Source of the DNA: CAZFHA01 sp964518595
GTDB lineage: Bacteria > Bacillota > Clostridia > Saccharofermentanales > Saccharofermentanaceae
Length of the DNA stretch: 64,000 bases
Direction of reading: 5' to 3'
Assembly (NCBI GenBank): GCA_964518595.1
Contig: CAZFHA010000005.1
Span: 92,239-156,238, forward strand
The notes beneath the pieces were generated by a model, which was not told the DNA's origin, searched no databases, and worked only from the letters and a program-made list of their open reading frames with translations. Below are positions 54,319 through 62,936 of this stretch, one piece after another; positions within the stretch are counted from its first letter, which is position 1; each line of letters begins with the position of its first letter. The position numbers and the translations under genes are program-made.

Positions 54319-55509
54319 GTGAAGATTCAAAAATTAGTCGTTGTAATTTTACTAAGTAGTTTGCTATTAATCATGGTAGCGGGGTGTAGTTCTAGTAGAG
54401 TTGAAAAAGATAAAAAGCCTGTGATTGAGGTGACAGAAGTCGAGCTAGTGGGGATTGGTTCTAGTGATTATCATTTTACTAATTCAAATAAATCAGTGGA
54501 TAATATACTGTCACTTGTTAGAGCGAGAGCCTATTCAGGAGACAGACCTATTAAAGAAAGTGAGGGACTTTCAAAGTTAATTCGTTGGGTAAGCAGTGAC
54601 CCAACAAAGATCTCTGTTGCTGTTGAAAAAAAATATACTACTTCTGATGAAGTCCGTTTGCGAGCTGGAATTGCTCAAGACGCCCGTGGTATTTATACCA
54701 TCCATGCAGAGTCACTGGATGGGAGTTTGAAAAGTAAGCCGGTCACAGTAATTGTAGATAATCCACTGGAAGCAATTCAGAAAGTTGATATAAGTTATAG
54801 GGGGCTTGATTTTTATGGTTATAGCAAAAGAGAGGAATCTACATTAATTAGCTCAGAAGCAGCTAAATACGATGCAGAGTTTTTTGCCATGAAGATTCAA
54901 TCCTTTGCCAATAAAGAACTAAAGACTCTTGATGATGTTAACGATATTATTTGGGTTTCCTCTGATCCCAGTGTCATTTCCGTTGTGACAGAAATTGATA
55001 GCAACAATGTTGCAAAAGGTCATATTCAGTTGCACAAAGAGGGGGTTGTGGATATTTATGCTGAGACAAAAGATGGACGTGTGAAGAGTAATAGTGTGCG
55101 TTTAACCTATGGAAATTTTTATCAAAAAGAGTCCTTGGCCGCTCGGTTTGCATCCAACTATGTTTTGAATCTTTTACGCTACAAAACGGCTGCTTCAGAC
55201 TATAAAATGAGTGACATAAATGCAAAATCGATATCTATGTTTAATATGGCTGAATATAATGTTAGGATGGGTTATCAAAACTATGCAGATTCTTCTTTCG
55301 TTGAAACAAGAGAAGTTGTTTTTGAGGACGATACAGTGAAAATTTTGGGAATTATTGATACCTTTAGAGAAGATTACAATAAAGTGCGCTTTTCCTTTGC
55401 ACTTAAATTAAAGGTTCGTCCAGGCACTGATTATGGAAGCTACGATGTCCTTGAATCAGTTTATGAATTCCCAGAACTCATCATTACTCAAGTTACCTTA
55501 GAAGATTAA
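54319..55509 (+). CDS. Lipoprotein of unknown function
   Basis: GTG at 54319 follows GGAGGGG; 396 aa. The signal peptide ends in a lipobox (MVAGC, cysteine near residue 22), so it should be lipidated and held on the outer face of the membrane. Two similar units with WVSSDP(T/S) I-S-V (about 95 and 215) and KDGRVKS/SLDGSLKS suggest duplicated Big-like immunoglobulin domains. No family is certain. Confidence 0.7.
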   Translation: MKIQKLVVVILLSSLLLIMVAGCSSSRVEKDKKPVIEVTEVELVGIGSSDYHFTNSNKSVDNILSLVRARAYSGDRPIKESEGLSKLIRWVSSDPTKISVAVEKKYTTSDEVRLRAGIAQDARGIYTIHAESLDGSLKSKPVTVIVDNPLEAIQKVDISYRGLDFYGYSKREESTLISSEAAKYDAEFFAMKIQSFANKELKTLDDVNDIIWVSSDPSVISVVTEIDSNNVAKGHIQLHKEGVVDIYAETKDGRVKSNSVRLTYGNFYQKESLAARFASNYVLNLLRYKTAASDYKMSDINAKSISMFNMAEYNVRMGYQNYADSSFVETREVVFEDDTVKILGIIDTFREDYNKVRFSFALKLKVRPGTDYGSYDVLESVYEFPELIITQVTLED

Positions 55510-55655
55510 TTTATGATGGTTGATTTAGCCTTGTAATAATCCAATAGAGCAACTTGTGCATTGAGCTCATTGAAGACAAGGAGGAGATACTAGGGATAGT
55601 GCACTTACTTCAGGGAGAGGAGTAGCCGCAGCTAACTGGGCTATAAGTAAGCAAT

Positions 55656-56443
55656 ATGGACTATGGTATGCAAGTACTTTTAGAACAGGACACATTAATA
55701 GAAGCGGCTGCCCTTTGCCAAGAATTGGGGCTGCAATTTATTGAGCTAAACATGAACCTCCCAGAATATCAAACAGACAAAATCCAAATAGCACAGCTTA
55801 AGGAAATCGCCCAGCGCTATGGCATCTACTACACCATTCATTTGGAGGAAAACCTATCCCCCAGTAGCTTCAATGAAGAAGTTGCTGCTGCCTATAGGAC
55901 ACAGTTATAGAAACAATTAAACTAGCTAAGGAATTATCAATCCCCGTGCTAAATATGCACCTAGACCCAGGCGTTTGGTTCACCTTACCGGAAAAAAGAC
56001 TGTACCTTTTTCAGAAGTATGAAGAAGACTATTTACGCAAGCTGCAACTTTTTCGCCAGGCCTGTGAAAAAGCAATAGGCACCGCTAACATCAAAATCTG
56101 CGTTGAGAATTGTAATCAGTTTGCTGACAAGCCATTTCTAGTCAAAGGGCTGGCTTGTTTATTGGAAAGTCCTGCCTTTAAAATCACCTTGGATGTAGGG
56201 CATAGCGCATCTGGCAACTATGCGGATGAAGTTGTTCTCCAAAACTACTTGGACGATTTGTACCACATGCATCTACATGATGCCAAGGGGAAAAGCGACC
56301 ACTTGACCCTTGGTGAAGGTGAGGTAAATCTTAAACATTATCTAACCCTGGCTTCCCAACACCAATGCCGTGTTGTTATAGAAGTAAAAACGATTGCCGG
56401 GCTCAGAGCCTCCCAGCAGTGGCTAAAGGAGCATAACCCATGA
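55656..56443 (+). pseudogene. Frameshifted sugar-phosphate isomerase/epimerase-like TIM barrel
   Basis: Residues 1-82 (FIELNMNLPEYQ, YYTIHLEENLSP) end prematurely at 55908-55910. The next frame continues the same protein at once (TVIETIKLAKELSIPVLNMH, ICVENCNQF, LDVGHSASG, HLHDAKGKSDHL), ending at 56443. One missing base near 55898-55902 restores the frame. The whole is an AP-endonuclease-2/xylose-isomerase-like barrel of about 262 residues. It may be a recent mutation or a sequencing error. Confidence 0.75.
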
Positions 56444-56643
56444 TACTCTCTGTCTCCCGTCGGACCGATATCCCTTGTCACTACCCCCATTGGTTTATGA
56501 ACCGTCTGAAAGCGGGCTATTTGCTTGCACCGAATCCCTACAACCCGACTCAGGGCGAACTTCTTCTCGGCACCCTCACAGGGAACGAGAAAGTTATTGA
56601 GAAAAACCTGCAGTCTAATAAACAATGGCAAATTAGCTTATAG
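56440..56643 (+). pseudogene. Truncated DUF1848-family gene at the phage-region boundary
   Basis: ATGA overlaps the barrel gene. The start MILSVSRRTDIPCHYPHWFM and KAGYLLAPNPYNPTQ is the conserved N-terminus of DUF1848 proteins, normally about 270-300 aa. After residue 45 the similarity ends and the frame closes at 67 aa. The missing 80 percent and the phage-like genes beyond suggest that an element inserted here. Confidence 0.65.
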
Positions 56644-56865
56644 GGTACAGTCGTAAATTTCTTAGAAAGATTTTAAACATATAATTAGAAATTTTATTCT
56701 TGTATGTTACAAGTTTATGCGTAATGTTGACGTTGTGTTTAGACAAACAGATATAGGAAGTCAAATAACCTAACTAAACTACAGTCGATTAAAGTTAGAA
56801 CCATAATAAATAATTTGAATATCATGAAAAAATCTGAAGCTCGCTAATTACAGAGAAAAAGTCTA

Positions 56866-57231
56866 TTATACAACGTTTTTGCTTGGATGGTTCACGACTT
56901 TGAAACTATTTAATACTGCTAATGCAGCTGTTTGCCCCTCAGGAGGTGTGTTTTTAAAGAGGATAAGCAGCTCATATTCTTCCTTTGTTATTTTATAATT
57001 AATGTAAGGCAAAAATTTCTCCACATCAAAGCCAAGTAACCATGCCTCAGATACGCCAAAAGATTCAGCAATATTTTTAATCATAGGCAACTTCGGCTTT
57101 CTAACACCGTTGCAGTAAGCGCTTATAGTTTGCTTCGAGACATTAATTATTTTGGCATACTCGGTTAGGGTATAATTATTCGACCTCAAACATTCCCTAA
57201 ACCTTTTTTGAAAATCAGATACTAATTTCAT
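56866..57231 (-). CDS. XRE-family CI-like repressor
   Basis: The start at 57231 (121 aa) follows AAGGAG. Residues about 10-65 form a helix-turn-helix (YAKIINVSKQTISAYCNGVRKP). The protein is divergent to the Cro-like gene at 57386, the classic phage switch layout, and probably binds the GTCCACAAA sites between them. The C-terminal part lacks an obvious LexA-type protease motif, so induction may use an antirepressor. Confidence 0.83.
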   Translation of the reverse strand: MKLVSDFQKRFRECLRSNNYTLTEYAKIINVSKQTISAYCNGVRKPKLPMIKNIAESFGVSEAWLLGFDVEKFLPYINYKITKEEYELLILFKNTPPEGQTAALAVLNSFKVVNHPSKNVV

Positions 57232-57252
57232 ATATAAACTCCTTCTTGATTC

Positions 57253-57364
57253 TATAGTACCATAAGTGATCAGAAAATCAACAAAAGAGACAAAAAAATA
57301 AGAAAAAGTCCACAAAGTGGTTGACGTTTTTTGAAGAAAGACGTATATTGTATATGTCCACAAA
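57253..57364. promoter_or_regulatory. Divergent phage switch promoters with repeated GTCCACAAA sites
   Basis: Rightward: TTGACG (57321-57326) and TATATT (57344-57349), 17-nt spacing. Leftward: TTGATT (57281-57276) and ACTATA (57258-57253) with 17-nt spacing. GTCCACAAA occurs at 57308-57316, just before the rightward -35, and at 57356-57364 over the start. These are the likely operators for the CI- and Cro-like proteins. Confidence 0.65.
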
Positions 57365-57385
57365 AAAGACGGGGGTAATAATCTG

Positions 57386-57637
57386 ATGGGTGATATTAAT
57401 AGACTTAGAGAAGAAGCATTATCGAAATATAAAAATATATCTCAATTTGCTTCTAAAATTGGATGGAGTAGAAATAAAACATCAAGGATATTAAGTGGTC
57501 TTCAAAAACCTGATTTGGACGATATTTTAGATTTAGTTGAATGTTTAGGGATTGATAGTGAGGAAAAATTTACTCACATTTTTTTCCCCTTTGTGACCAC
57601 TAAGTGGACAAGTGTGGAGATAAGAAAGGAGGTATAG
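57386..57637 (+). CDS. Cro-like small XRE regulator
   Basis: The 83-aa protein follows GGGGGTAA. KNISQFASKIGWSRNKTSRI and LSGLQKPDLDDILDLVECLG form a helix-turn-helix of the XRE fold. Its place, rightward from the switch, is that of cro. Confidence 0.8.
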   Translation: MGDINRLREEALSKYKNISQFASKIGWSRNKTSRILSGLQKPDLDDILDLVECLGIDSEEKFTHIFFPFVTTKWTSVEIRKEV

Positions 57638-57639
57638 TT

Positions 57640-57711
57640 ATGGTAAAACAGCAGAGCAGAGCAGACTTATACCCAGCTTTCAGAAGAGCTTATTCCATAC
57701 AGCTAAAATGA
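57640..57711 (+). CDS. Possible 23-aa phage peptide
   Basis: ATG 57640 lies 7 nt after AAGGAGG and the frame ends at TGA 57709-57711 (MVKQQSRADLYPAFRRAYSI...). The ribosome site is excellent, but the peptide is short and unknown; it may be the start of a longer gene that was truncated. Confidence 0.35.
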   Translation: MVKQQSRADLYPAFRRAYSIQLK

Positions 57712-58080
57712 TTGCAAATACACGAAATTGCATTTGTTCATATGCAATTATTCATCTGAGTAAGAAACTTTGAATTGTGAAAATTTAAAAAATAGAGTTA
57801 TATATCTCGTTGGAAATCAATGGGTTGCAGATGGATTTGCTGTGGATGCTAAGCATATAAATTATAAAGGTATATTAGAATTGTGGACAAATCTCTAGTT
57901 AAATAAATTGCAAGATAAGCAAAAGATTTTAAAAGACAACATGAGTATGCAGGGGATGAGGTTTAGTTTTCGGAATAAAAAATTTTGGTTAAGTAATTAT
58001 AAATATTAAAAATATATTTATATAAATTAAGCAGCTAAATCTGTAAAAAGCTACTAACAATGAAAAGTGAGGAAATATTC
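57712..58080. other. Phage intergenic region with a possible 42-codon frame
   Basis: A frame from TTG 57770 to TAG 57898 encodes a plausible peptide (LVGNQWVADGFAVD), but it has no ribosome site, so I do not call it a gene. The rest is very AT-rich (57960-58060) and may hold promoters that I cannot define. Confidence 0.25.
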
Positions 58081-58710
58081 ATGAACATAGAATTATATGC
58101 CAAAAATAACAAAGATCAGGTTATAGCAGAGGCAAAAAGTATAAGTGCAGAAAGCCTTTTATTTATGGCACTAACCGAAGATGGTGAAATTTCGGTAAAT
58201 ATGGATGGTGTTGTTGATAGCACAGCAATTATCAGTATGATGGCGGCTCTTGCTCGATTACTTAAGAGTCAACAAATTATGGACTATCAGAAAGAAATTC
58301 TCTTAGAAGTATTTGCTAGGTTTTCAACAGAAACAACATCGGATAAGATCAGACTTTTATGGACAGTTTTTTTAGCTGAAGCAATGGCAGAACAAGTTGC
58401 CAGCAGTGGTATTTCGCCAAAAATTTTTGAAAAAATTCAAGAGTCAATTAATGATGTAAAGAACAATTCAGAACCGGAATGGGAAATTAAGGTATTTGGC
58501 AAAGGCGATCAAATTTTTATTAGAGATTATGGAAAAATTTCTGGTTTAAGCGCAATTGCTGCAATAAGAGCATTTGGAAAAAATATAGCTAAAGTAGCAA
58601 GAGCTATGGACAAATTTGAAATCATTAGTGATGAAATTTTTATTAATAGCTTTAGTGAAGGACTAAGAGAAGGACAGAGTAATGAAGTAGAAACGATAGC
58701 GCAACAGTAA
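58081..58710 (+). CDS. Hypothetical phage-region protein
   Basis: ATG 58081 follows GAGGAAA; 209 aa. The protein is helical and acidic in the N-terminal half, with IISMMAALARLLKSQQI near 50 and IRLLWTVFLAEAMAEQ near 95. No family is recognised. It has no membrane helix or signal peptide. Confidence 0.6.
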   Translation: MNIELYAKNNKDQVIAEAKSISAESLLFMALTEDGEISVNMDGVVDSTAIISMMAALARLLKSQQIMDYQKEILLEVFARFSTETTSDKIRLLWTVFLAEAMAEQVASSGISPKIFEKIQESINDVKNNSEPEWEIKVFGKGDQIFIRDYGKISGLSAIAAIRAFGKNIAKVARAMDKFEIISDEIFINSFSEGLREGQSNEVETIAQQ

Positions 58711-58831
58711 CTTCCTTCCAAAGGACTTTAGTAAGTTTGGTTGCGGTTTTGTAATTAAAATAAATGCATTATTTTTAAATGCTATTTCTAAAGCAAACAA
58801 AAGTAAACAGAAGAAAGGCTAGGTAACCTAT

Positions 58832-59059
58832 ATGTGGACATGCCCAAACTGTGGCGCTAATTTGGACAGCGCATCAGAGCGCTGTGATTGCTTTCCTGTG
58901 AGAAAAGAGAATAAATATTCACCTGTACAACCAGATAATAAAAAGGCAACATCTAAGATTTGCCGAGGTGCAGATGTAAAAACATTAGGTACACCAATTA
59001 AGAGTAAAAATAAACTTGAAGATGATAAAGATTTTTCATCTTTCTTTAGCGATTGGTAA
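58832..59059 (+). CDS. Small zinc-ribbon protein
   Basis: The 75-aa protein opens MWTCPNCGANLDSASERCDC, with a CPNC and a later CxC pair that form a likely zinc ribbon. The rest is polar and probably unstructured. Its function is unknown. Confidence 0.6.
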   Translation: MWTCPNCGANLDSASERCDCFPVRKENKYSPVQPDNKKATSKICRGADVKTLGTPIKSKNKLEDDKDFSSFFSDW

Positions 59060-59133
59060 TCATTGTAAAGAATTAATGCAAGTACTAAATCTAAGAGTAA
59101 ATATTTTACTAGTGTTTTCGATAACCCAAATAC

Positions 59134-59175
59134 CTGTACTGCTAACAATATCATCAGACATTGTTAGCAGTACAG
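59134..59175. repeat. Perfect 16-bp inverted repeat upstream of the Rep gene
   Basis: CTGTACTGCTAACAAT (59134-59149) and ATTGTTAGCAGTACAG (59160-59175) are perfectly complementary across a 10-nt loop (ATCATCAGAC). There is no T-tract, so it is not a simple terminator. The nearest interesting gene is the HUH Rep at 59645. Confidence 0.85.
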
Positions 59176-59244
59176 TACGGTGAGAAGCTTACTGATAACT
59201 AAATAATTTTTAGTATGTTTCATAATTTTGAAAAGGAGGCTTTG

Positions 59245-59394
59245 ATGGTACTAAGTAGACAAGATATAGAAGATATCTGTGTGATGTATAGGGATGCTAA
59301 AGATAAAGAACTGCAAATTACCATTATTTCAGAGCTATACTTAATAAGTGCGAAAGAGGTAAAAAAGATTCTCTCGGATTCCTATGGCTACTAG
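59245..59394 (+). CDS. Small phage protein (49 aa)
   Basis: AAGGAGG lies 8 nt before ATG 59245 and the frame ends at TAG 59392-59394. The pattern MVLSRQDIEDICVMYRDAKD and KELQITIISELYLISAKEV resembles short conserved phage proteins of Firmicutes that consist of two helices and a possible helix-turn-helix. The function is unknown. Confidence 0.65.
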   Translation: MVLSRQDIEDICVMYRDAKDKELQITIISELYLISAKEVKKILSDSYGY

Positions 59395-59644
59395 CCATAA
59401 GAGCGATAAAAGTTTTGATAGATCTATTAGAATAATAATTTTATTGAATAGCATATGTGCGTCTGGGTCTTGATGGAATTAGAGAAAGCTGTTACCGCCT
59501 CCAAATTTTGTGACTAACGTTTTCTGATCATGCTTATATAAAGCTGTATTTCATCATTTACTTATTTATATATATAAAAATATTAAATGCAGGGGTTTAA
59601 TTATCAGGCTTGTAATAGATATTACTAAATCAACGAGGATTACT

Positions 59645-60508
59645 ATGGTAAAACGAAGGAAAAAAGAAGAAGATTACGAACTTCTGTTTAATCTGGAAAA
59701 TCGGATTTCAATTGAGGAGATTACCCAGCAACATGAAGTTTTACACTATCGTACAAAAACAATTAGAGCTGGAAATTTTGTAGACTGTGAAGTGTATCCA
59801 ATATATAAAAATGCTTATGTAAGCAAAGTAAAGGCAGCCAAAAATAGAATCACACCAGAATCACAATTAGCGGTGAATGAAAGAAATACAAGAAAAAAAG
59901 TTATCAGATTACTTAATAGTAATTTTGACTCTTCAGATTTGGTTTGTCATTTAACATATGCGGGAGATCCCCCAGATCAAGCGCAAGCGCAAAATGATAT
60001 TAGAAACTATATTCGAAGAGTCAAGAGTTGGAGAAAGACAAACAGCTTGCCAGAGCTAAAATATCTTTACGTTATAGAATGGGGGAATGCAGAAGGCGCC
60101 AAGAGCAGAAGAATACATCACCATATCGTAATGTCTAATATGGATCGAGATGCTGCGGAAAGGCTTTGGACTTTCGGTTGGGCTAATTGTGACCGACTAA
60201 AACCCAATGAATTTGGCTTAGAGGCACTAGGGCGATATATAGTAAAGAACCCTAAAGGTCAAAAAAGATGGGCAGCTTCAAGAAATTTAAAAAAACCTAT
60301 TGAAACGATTTCTGATCATAAGGTTACTGTTCGGCAAATTGAGCGAATAGCATTACAGATGGAGGAGCAAGCTGGAAAAATATTTACTTTGAAGTTTCCA
60401 AATTGTACTCTTCTTGAAATAACAGTCAAAAGATCGGAGCACATTGCGGGAGCATATGTGTACGCTAAAATGCGCAAACATAAATTAGGAGGTTGCAAAA
60501 GTGGATAA
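59645..60508 (+). CDS. HUH-type Rep endonuclease (G2P/ORF2-like)
   Basis: The 287-aa protein has the motifs of rolling-circle Rep proteins: CHLTYAGDPP near 100, KYLYVIEWG then RIHHHIVMSN (H-x-H at about 159-161, motif 2), and ALGRYIVKNP near 200, with a likely catalytic Tyr (motif 3). Such Rep proteins nick one strand at an origin. In a tail-gene region this is unusual, and it may have been acquired or may drive replication of the element. A perfect hairpin lies 470 nt upstream. Confidence 0.78.
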   Translation: MVKRRKKEEDYELLFNLENRISIEEITQQHEVLHYRTKTIRAGNFVDCEVYPIYKNAYVSKVKAAKNRITPESQLAVNERNTRKKVIRLLNSNFDSSDLVCHLTYAGDPPDQAQAQNDIRNYIRRVKSWRKTNSLPELKYLYVIEWGNAEGAKSRRIHHHIVMSNMDRDAAERLWTFGWANCDRLKPNEFGLEALGRYIVKNPKGQKRWAASRNLKKPIETISDHKVTVRQIERIALQMEEQAGKIFTLKFPNCTLLEITVKRSEHIAGAYVYAKMRKHKLGGCKSG

Positions 60509-61013
60509 TAAAAGAACAACTGCCATTCAATATGTTAAATATATGTTGGAAAATTGGCGTCAGCTAACAATTAACTGTCAAAGAGGACTAAGTCTAATAG
60601 AAGATGCAGATTCTTTGCGTGATGTAATTGAAGCAGTTTCTTTGCCAGCTGTACAGTACGGATCAGTTGGCAGTACTAAAACCTGTGATCCAACGGCCAA
60701 AATGTTATCAAATATAGAAAAAATTGATAGAGAGATTAGCGGTCTTACCTCCACGCATGTCCGCTCAAAACAAATAATAGAAGCACGCATGCAGGAAATA
60801 GAATTTCTTCTCTCACGTGTGATTGAGTTGCCACCCTCTCACCAGGAGATTATTATTCTCGGATATTATGAGGGTGTAAAAACTTGGGAGCGGGTTGCCA
60901 AAAAGGTCTGTTTAAGTCCTAAGACAGTATCAAGGAGAAGGGATGAAGCAATTGGATTAATCGCTGATTCCTGGATAAAAGAACAAATTAGTTATGTAAA
61001 TTTACAAAAGTAA
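60501..61013 (+). CDS. Sigma-70-region-4-like phage transcription activator
   Basis: GTG 60501 follows AGGAGG and overlaps rep by 8 nt; 170 aa. The last 60 residues (VIELPPSHQEIIILGYYEGV, TWERVAKKVCLSPKTVSRRR) form a sigma-4-like helix-turn-helix as in RinA/ArpU-type late activators. It probably turns on the structural genes that follow. Confidence 0.7.
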   Translation: MDNKRTTAIQYVKYMLENWRQLTINCQRGLSLIEDADSLRDVIEAVSLPAVQYGSVGSTKTCDPTAKMLSNIEKIDREISGLTSTHVRSKQIIEARMQEIEFLLSRVIELPPSHQEIIILGYYEGVKTWERVAKKVCLSPKTVSRRRDEAIGLIADSWIKEQISYVNLQK

Positions 61014-61538
61014 AAGAATATTAAATTATTGTCTAATGCTGACTACTTTTGACCAGTTCTGTCCGTTGACAGTAGCTGTCAAGACATGTAAAGTTATGGT
61101 GTGTAGACGTACACAAGTGAGGTCAAGAGAGAAATAATTATCTAACGTTTTCCATAACCATGGTAGAGGAAACTATAAGAACTATTCATTGGCAAGACAA
61201 ACATTTATTCTTTATTCAATTTATAGTAGATCAATTACTGGAGTAAGGGGAATTCAAAGTTAAACCTACTAGTGAGGTAATTACCACCTTAGTCGAGAAG
61301 TCCTTCAATTACAGAAGTTGGATAGATAAACCAACATGTAAAGTCAGTGTATTTTAAATCACTATTGACTTTGCTTCTACAATGCTGCTTTGAATTAATC
61401 CTTTGAGGTTTGCTTGCTTTTAGAAGCAATTGATTAGTGACAGGAATTCGGCGAAGAAAGATAGCCCTCTCCTTTAATTTCTTTGGTGCGCACCATTGAA
61501 GAAGAGAATTTAACCAAATATCCATGGAGGAATAGACA
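61014..61538. other. 525-nt gap where packaging genes would be expected
   Basis: Only short or shadow frames are present: a 28-codon frame without a ribosome site near 61160 and a minus-strand frame that overlaps the next gene. In most temperate phages terminase, portal and capsid genes follow the activator; here none remains. The region may be the scar of a large deletion. Confidence 0.45.
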
Positions 61539-61892
61539 ATGATTTCTTTTTCAGAACTTGAAGAAATTGTAGCTCTCATTGACCCAGCCACTACCGGTAA
61601 TAGAATAGTTGAAGTCAATGAAGTATATACGATCATTACTAAGAGGGGAACTTCAGACACTCTAGATTCTGACGATAGCTTAGAAGACAAAATAATATGG
61701 GCATATATCGAAAGAGTTTCCTATTTGGATGAAGATCCAATCAAGGTGGGAATCGAAGACCAGTTAGTAGAAAAAGGTGTACCTTTTGAATTTGTACAAT
61801 ACCCGAATGTTTCGGAGAGCCTTTTTACTAAACCATCAGAAAGCGACACCAGAATTTTGTATACATTCTCTTGTCGAGTCTACGATTTTTAG
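61539..61892 (+). CDS. Phage tail-completion-like protein
   Basis: ATG 61539 follows GGAGG; 117 aa. Its place directly before the major tail protein and its short alpha-beta character match tail-completion or tail-terminator proteins. Sequence similarity alone does not prove it. Confidence 0.4.
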   Translation: MISFSELEEIVALIDPATTGNRIVEVNEVYTIITKRGTSDTLDSDDSLEDKIIWAYIERVSYLDEDPIKVGIEDQLVEKGVPFEFVQYPNVSESLFTKPSESDTRILYTFSCRVYDF

Positions 61893-62272
61893 GAGGTTGT
61901 TAGTATGGCGTATGAATGAATCATGATCTGCTTTTGTAGCTCAATAGTAAAAGAATATAGTTCTACTTGTTAGGCATAGAACTTCTAAAAAGCTACAGGC
62001 AAAAAGAAAAGTACAGGCACAGAAAAGAAGGACTTTCATCTTCTCGGAATTCTAATGCTAGGCTATAAGTTAAATCAAGTCTATTGGCAAAGGCTAACAA
62101 AAGGAATGATATAGCTAAGATGAAAGTTAAGGAAAGTCTGAAAAATGATATATCTTCAAGGTGAAGCAAACAGATAGCATCTTGAGTAGTCTTTTTCAGA
62201 ACAACAGAGAGCGACAGCCGAATAATATAAGAATTCGCTGGACGCATACATAATTTATGGAGGTTATAAAAT
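61893..62272 (+). other. Structured intergenic region before the major tail protein
   Basis: A ribosome site (AGGAGG) and ATGGCGTATGAATGA near 61891-61916 encode only MAYE before a stop, while the true tail gene begins ATGGCATATG with the same GGAGGTTA context at 62273. Within the 360 nt between, GTAGCT and AGCTAC (about 61938 and 61992) enclose a second stem AGTTCTA/TAGAACT. It looks like an insertion between a duplicated start. I see no gene. Confidence 0.4.
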
Positions 62273-62893
62273 ATGGCATATGTAGGAAAACCAATTGGCG
62301 TAAGACGTTTAACAGCATTTCTCCTTGAGGAAGGAACTGACACTACTGATACACCGGCTGAGTATGGTACAGCAATTAAAGTCTCTCGAGCAATTCAGAT
62401 TGTTACAACTCCTGTACTGACAGAAGCTTTGCTAGAAAGTGATAATGGAGTAGAGGATGAATTAGCCCATTTGAATGCTATTGATGTAACTATTAATGCG
62501 TCACAGCTGACTGATACCATTAGAGCTCAGCTTCTGGGTCATCGCTTAGACAGTAATGGTGGTCTTGTTTATAAGAATACAGATATGGGACCATTGCTGG
62601 CTTTAGGCTGGGAAGAGTTATTGAGTAAAGGTGATGGCGCTGGTCCAGATCTTTATAAGCGTGTGCTTTTATACAAGGGCCGCTTTAAGGAATTTGTTGA
62701 AACCGTTGATACAGTTAAAAAGGAAGGTATTACTTTCCAAACTCATAATCTAGTAGCAAGATTCTACAAGCGTGATTTTGATGGCTTGATTAAATACACC
62801 ATGCGTCAGGATACACCGAATCTAGATTCTGCTGCATTTGAGGCTTGGTTTGATTCAGTACAAGAGCCAGCAGCAGTTACACCAGTTCAATAA
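62273..62893 (+). CDS. Major tail protein (phi13-like)
   Basis: ATG 62273 follows GGAGG; 206 aa. The start MAYVGKPIGVRRLTAFLLEE and segments such as VTPVQ at the end and LGHRLDSNGGLVYKNTDMGP match the phi13/siphovirus major tail protein family that forms the tail tube. It is followed by a tail assembly chaperone and tape measure, as expected for a non-contractile tail. Confidence 0.75.
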   Translation: MAYVGKPIGVRRLTAFLLEEGTDTTDTPAEYGTAIKVSRAIQIVTTPVLTEALLESDNGVEDELAHLNAIDVTINASQLTDTIRAQLLGHRLDSNGGLVYKNTDMGPLLALGWEELLSKGDGAGPDLYKRVLLYKGRFKEFVETVDTVKKEGITFQTHNLVARFYKRDFDGLIKYTMRQDTPNLDSAAFEAWFDSVQEPAAVTPVQ

Positions 62894-62905
62894 TTGAAGA
62901 GGAGA

Positions 62906-62930
62906 GGGGGAGCTAAAAGCTCCCCTTATT
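62906..62930 (+). terminator. Hairpin after the major tail gene
   Basis: GGGGAGC (62907-62913) and GCTCCCC (62919-62925) pair across TAAAA and are followed by TTATT. It could partly terminate after the highly expressed tube gene. The preceding GGAGAGG is the only ribosome site for the next ATG (62937) and lies on the far side of the stem. Confidence 0.55.
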
Positions 62931-62936
62931 CGTAAA

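Noticed and set aside
61289..61690. 133-codon minus-strand frame
   Set aside because: It overlaps the well-supported plus gene at 61539, lacks a ribosome site and has no recognised similarity.
61930..62000. tRNA-like stretch beginning GCTTTTGTAGCTCAA
   Set aside because: The D-arm does not pair and there is no T-arm GGTTC; the stems fit a different fold.
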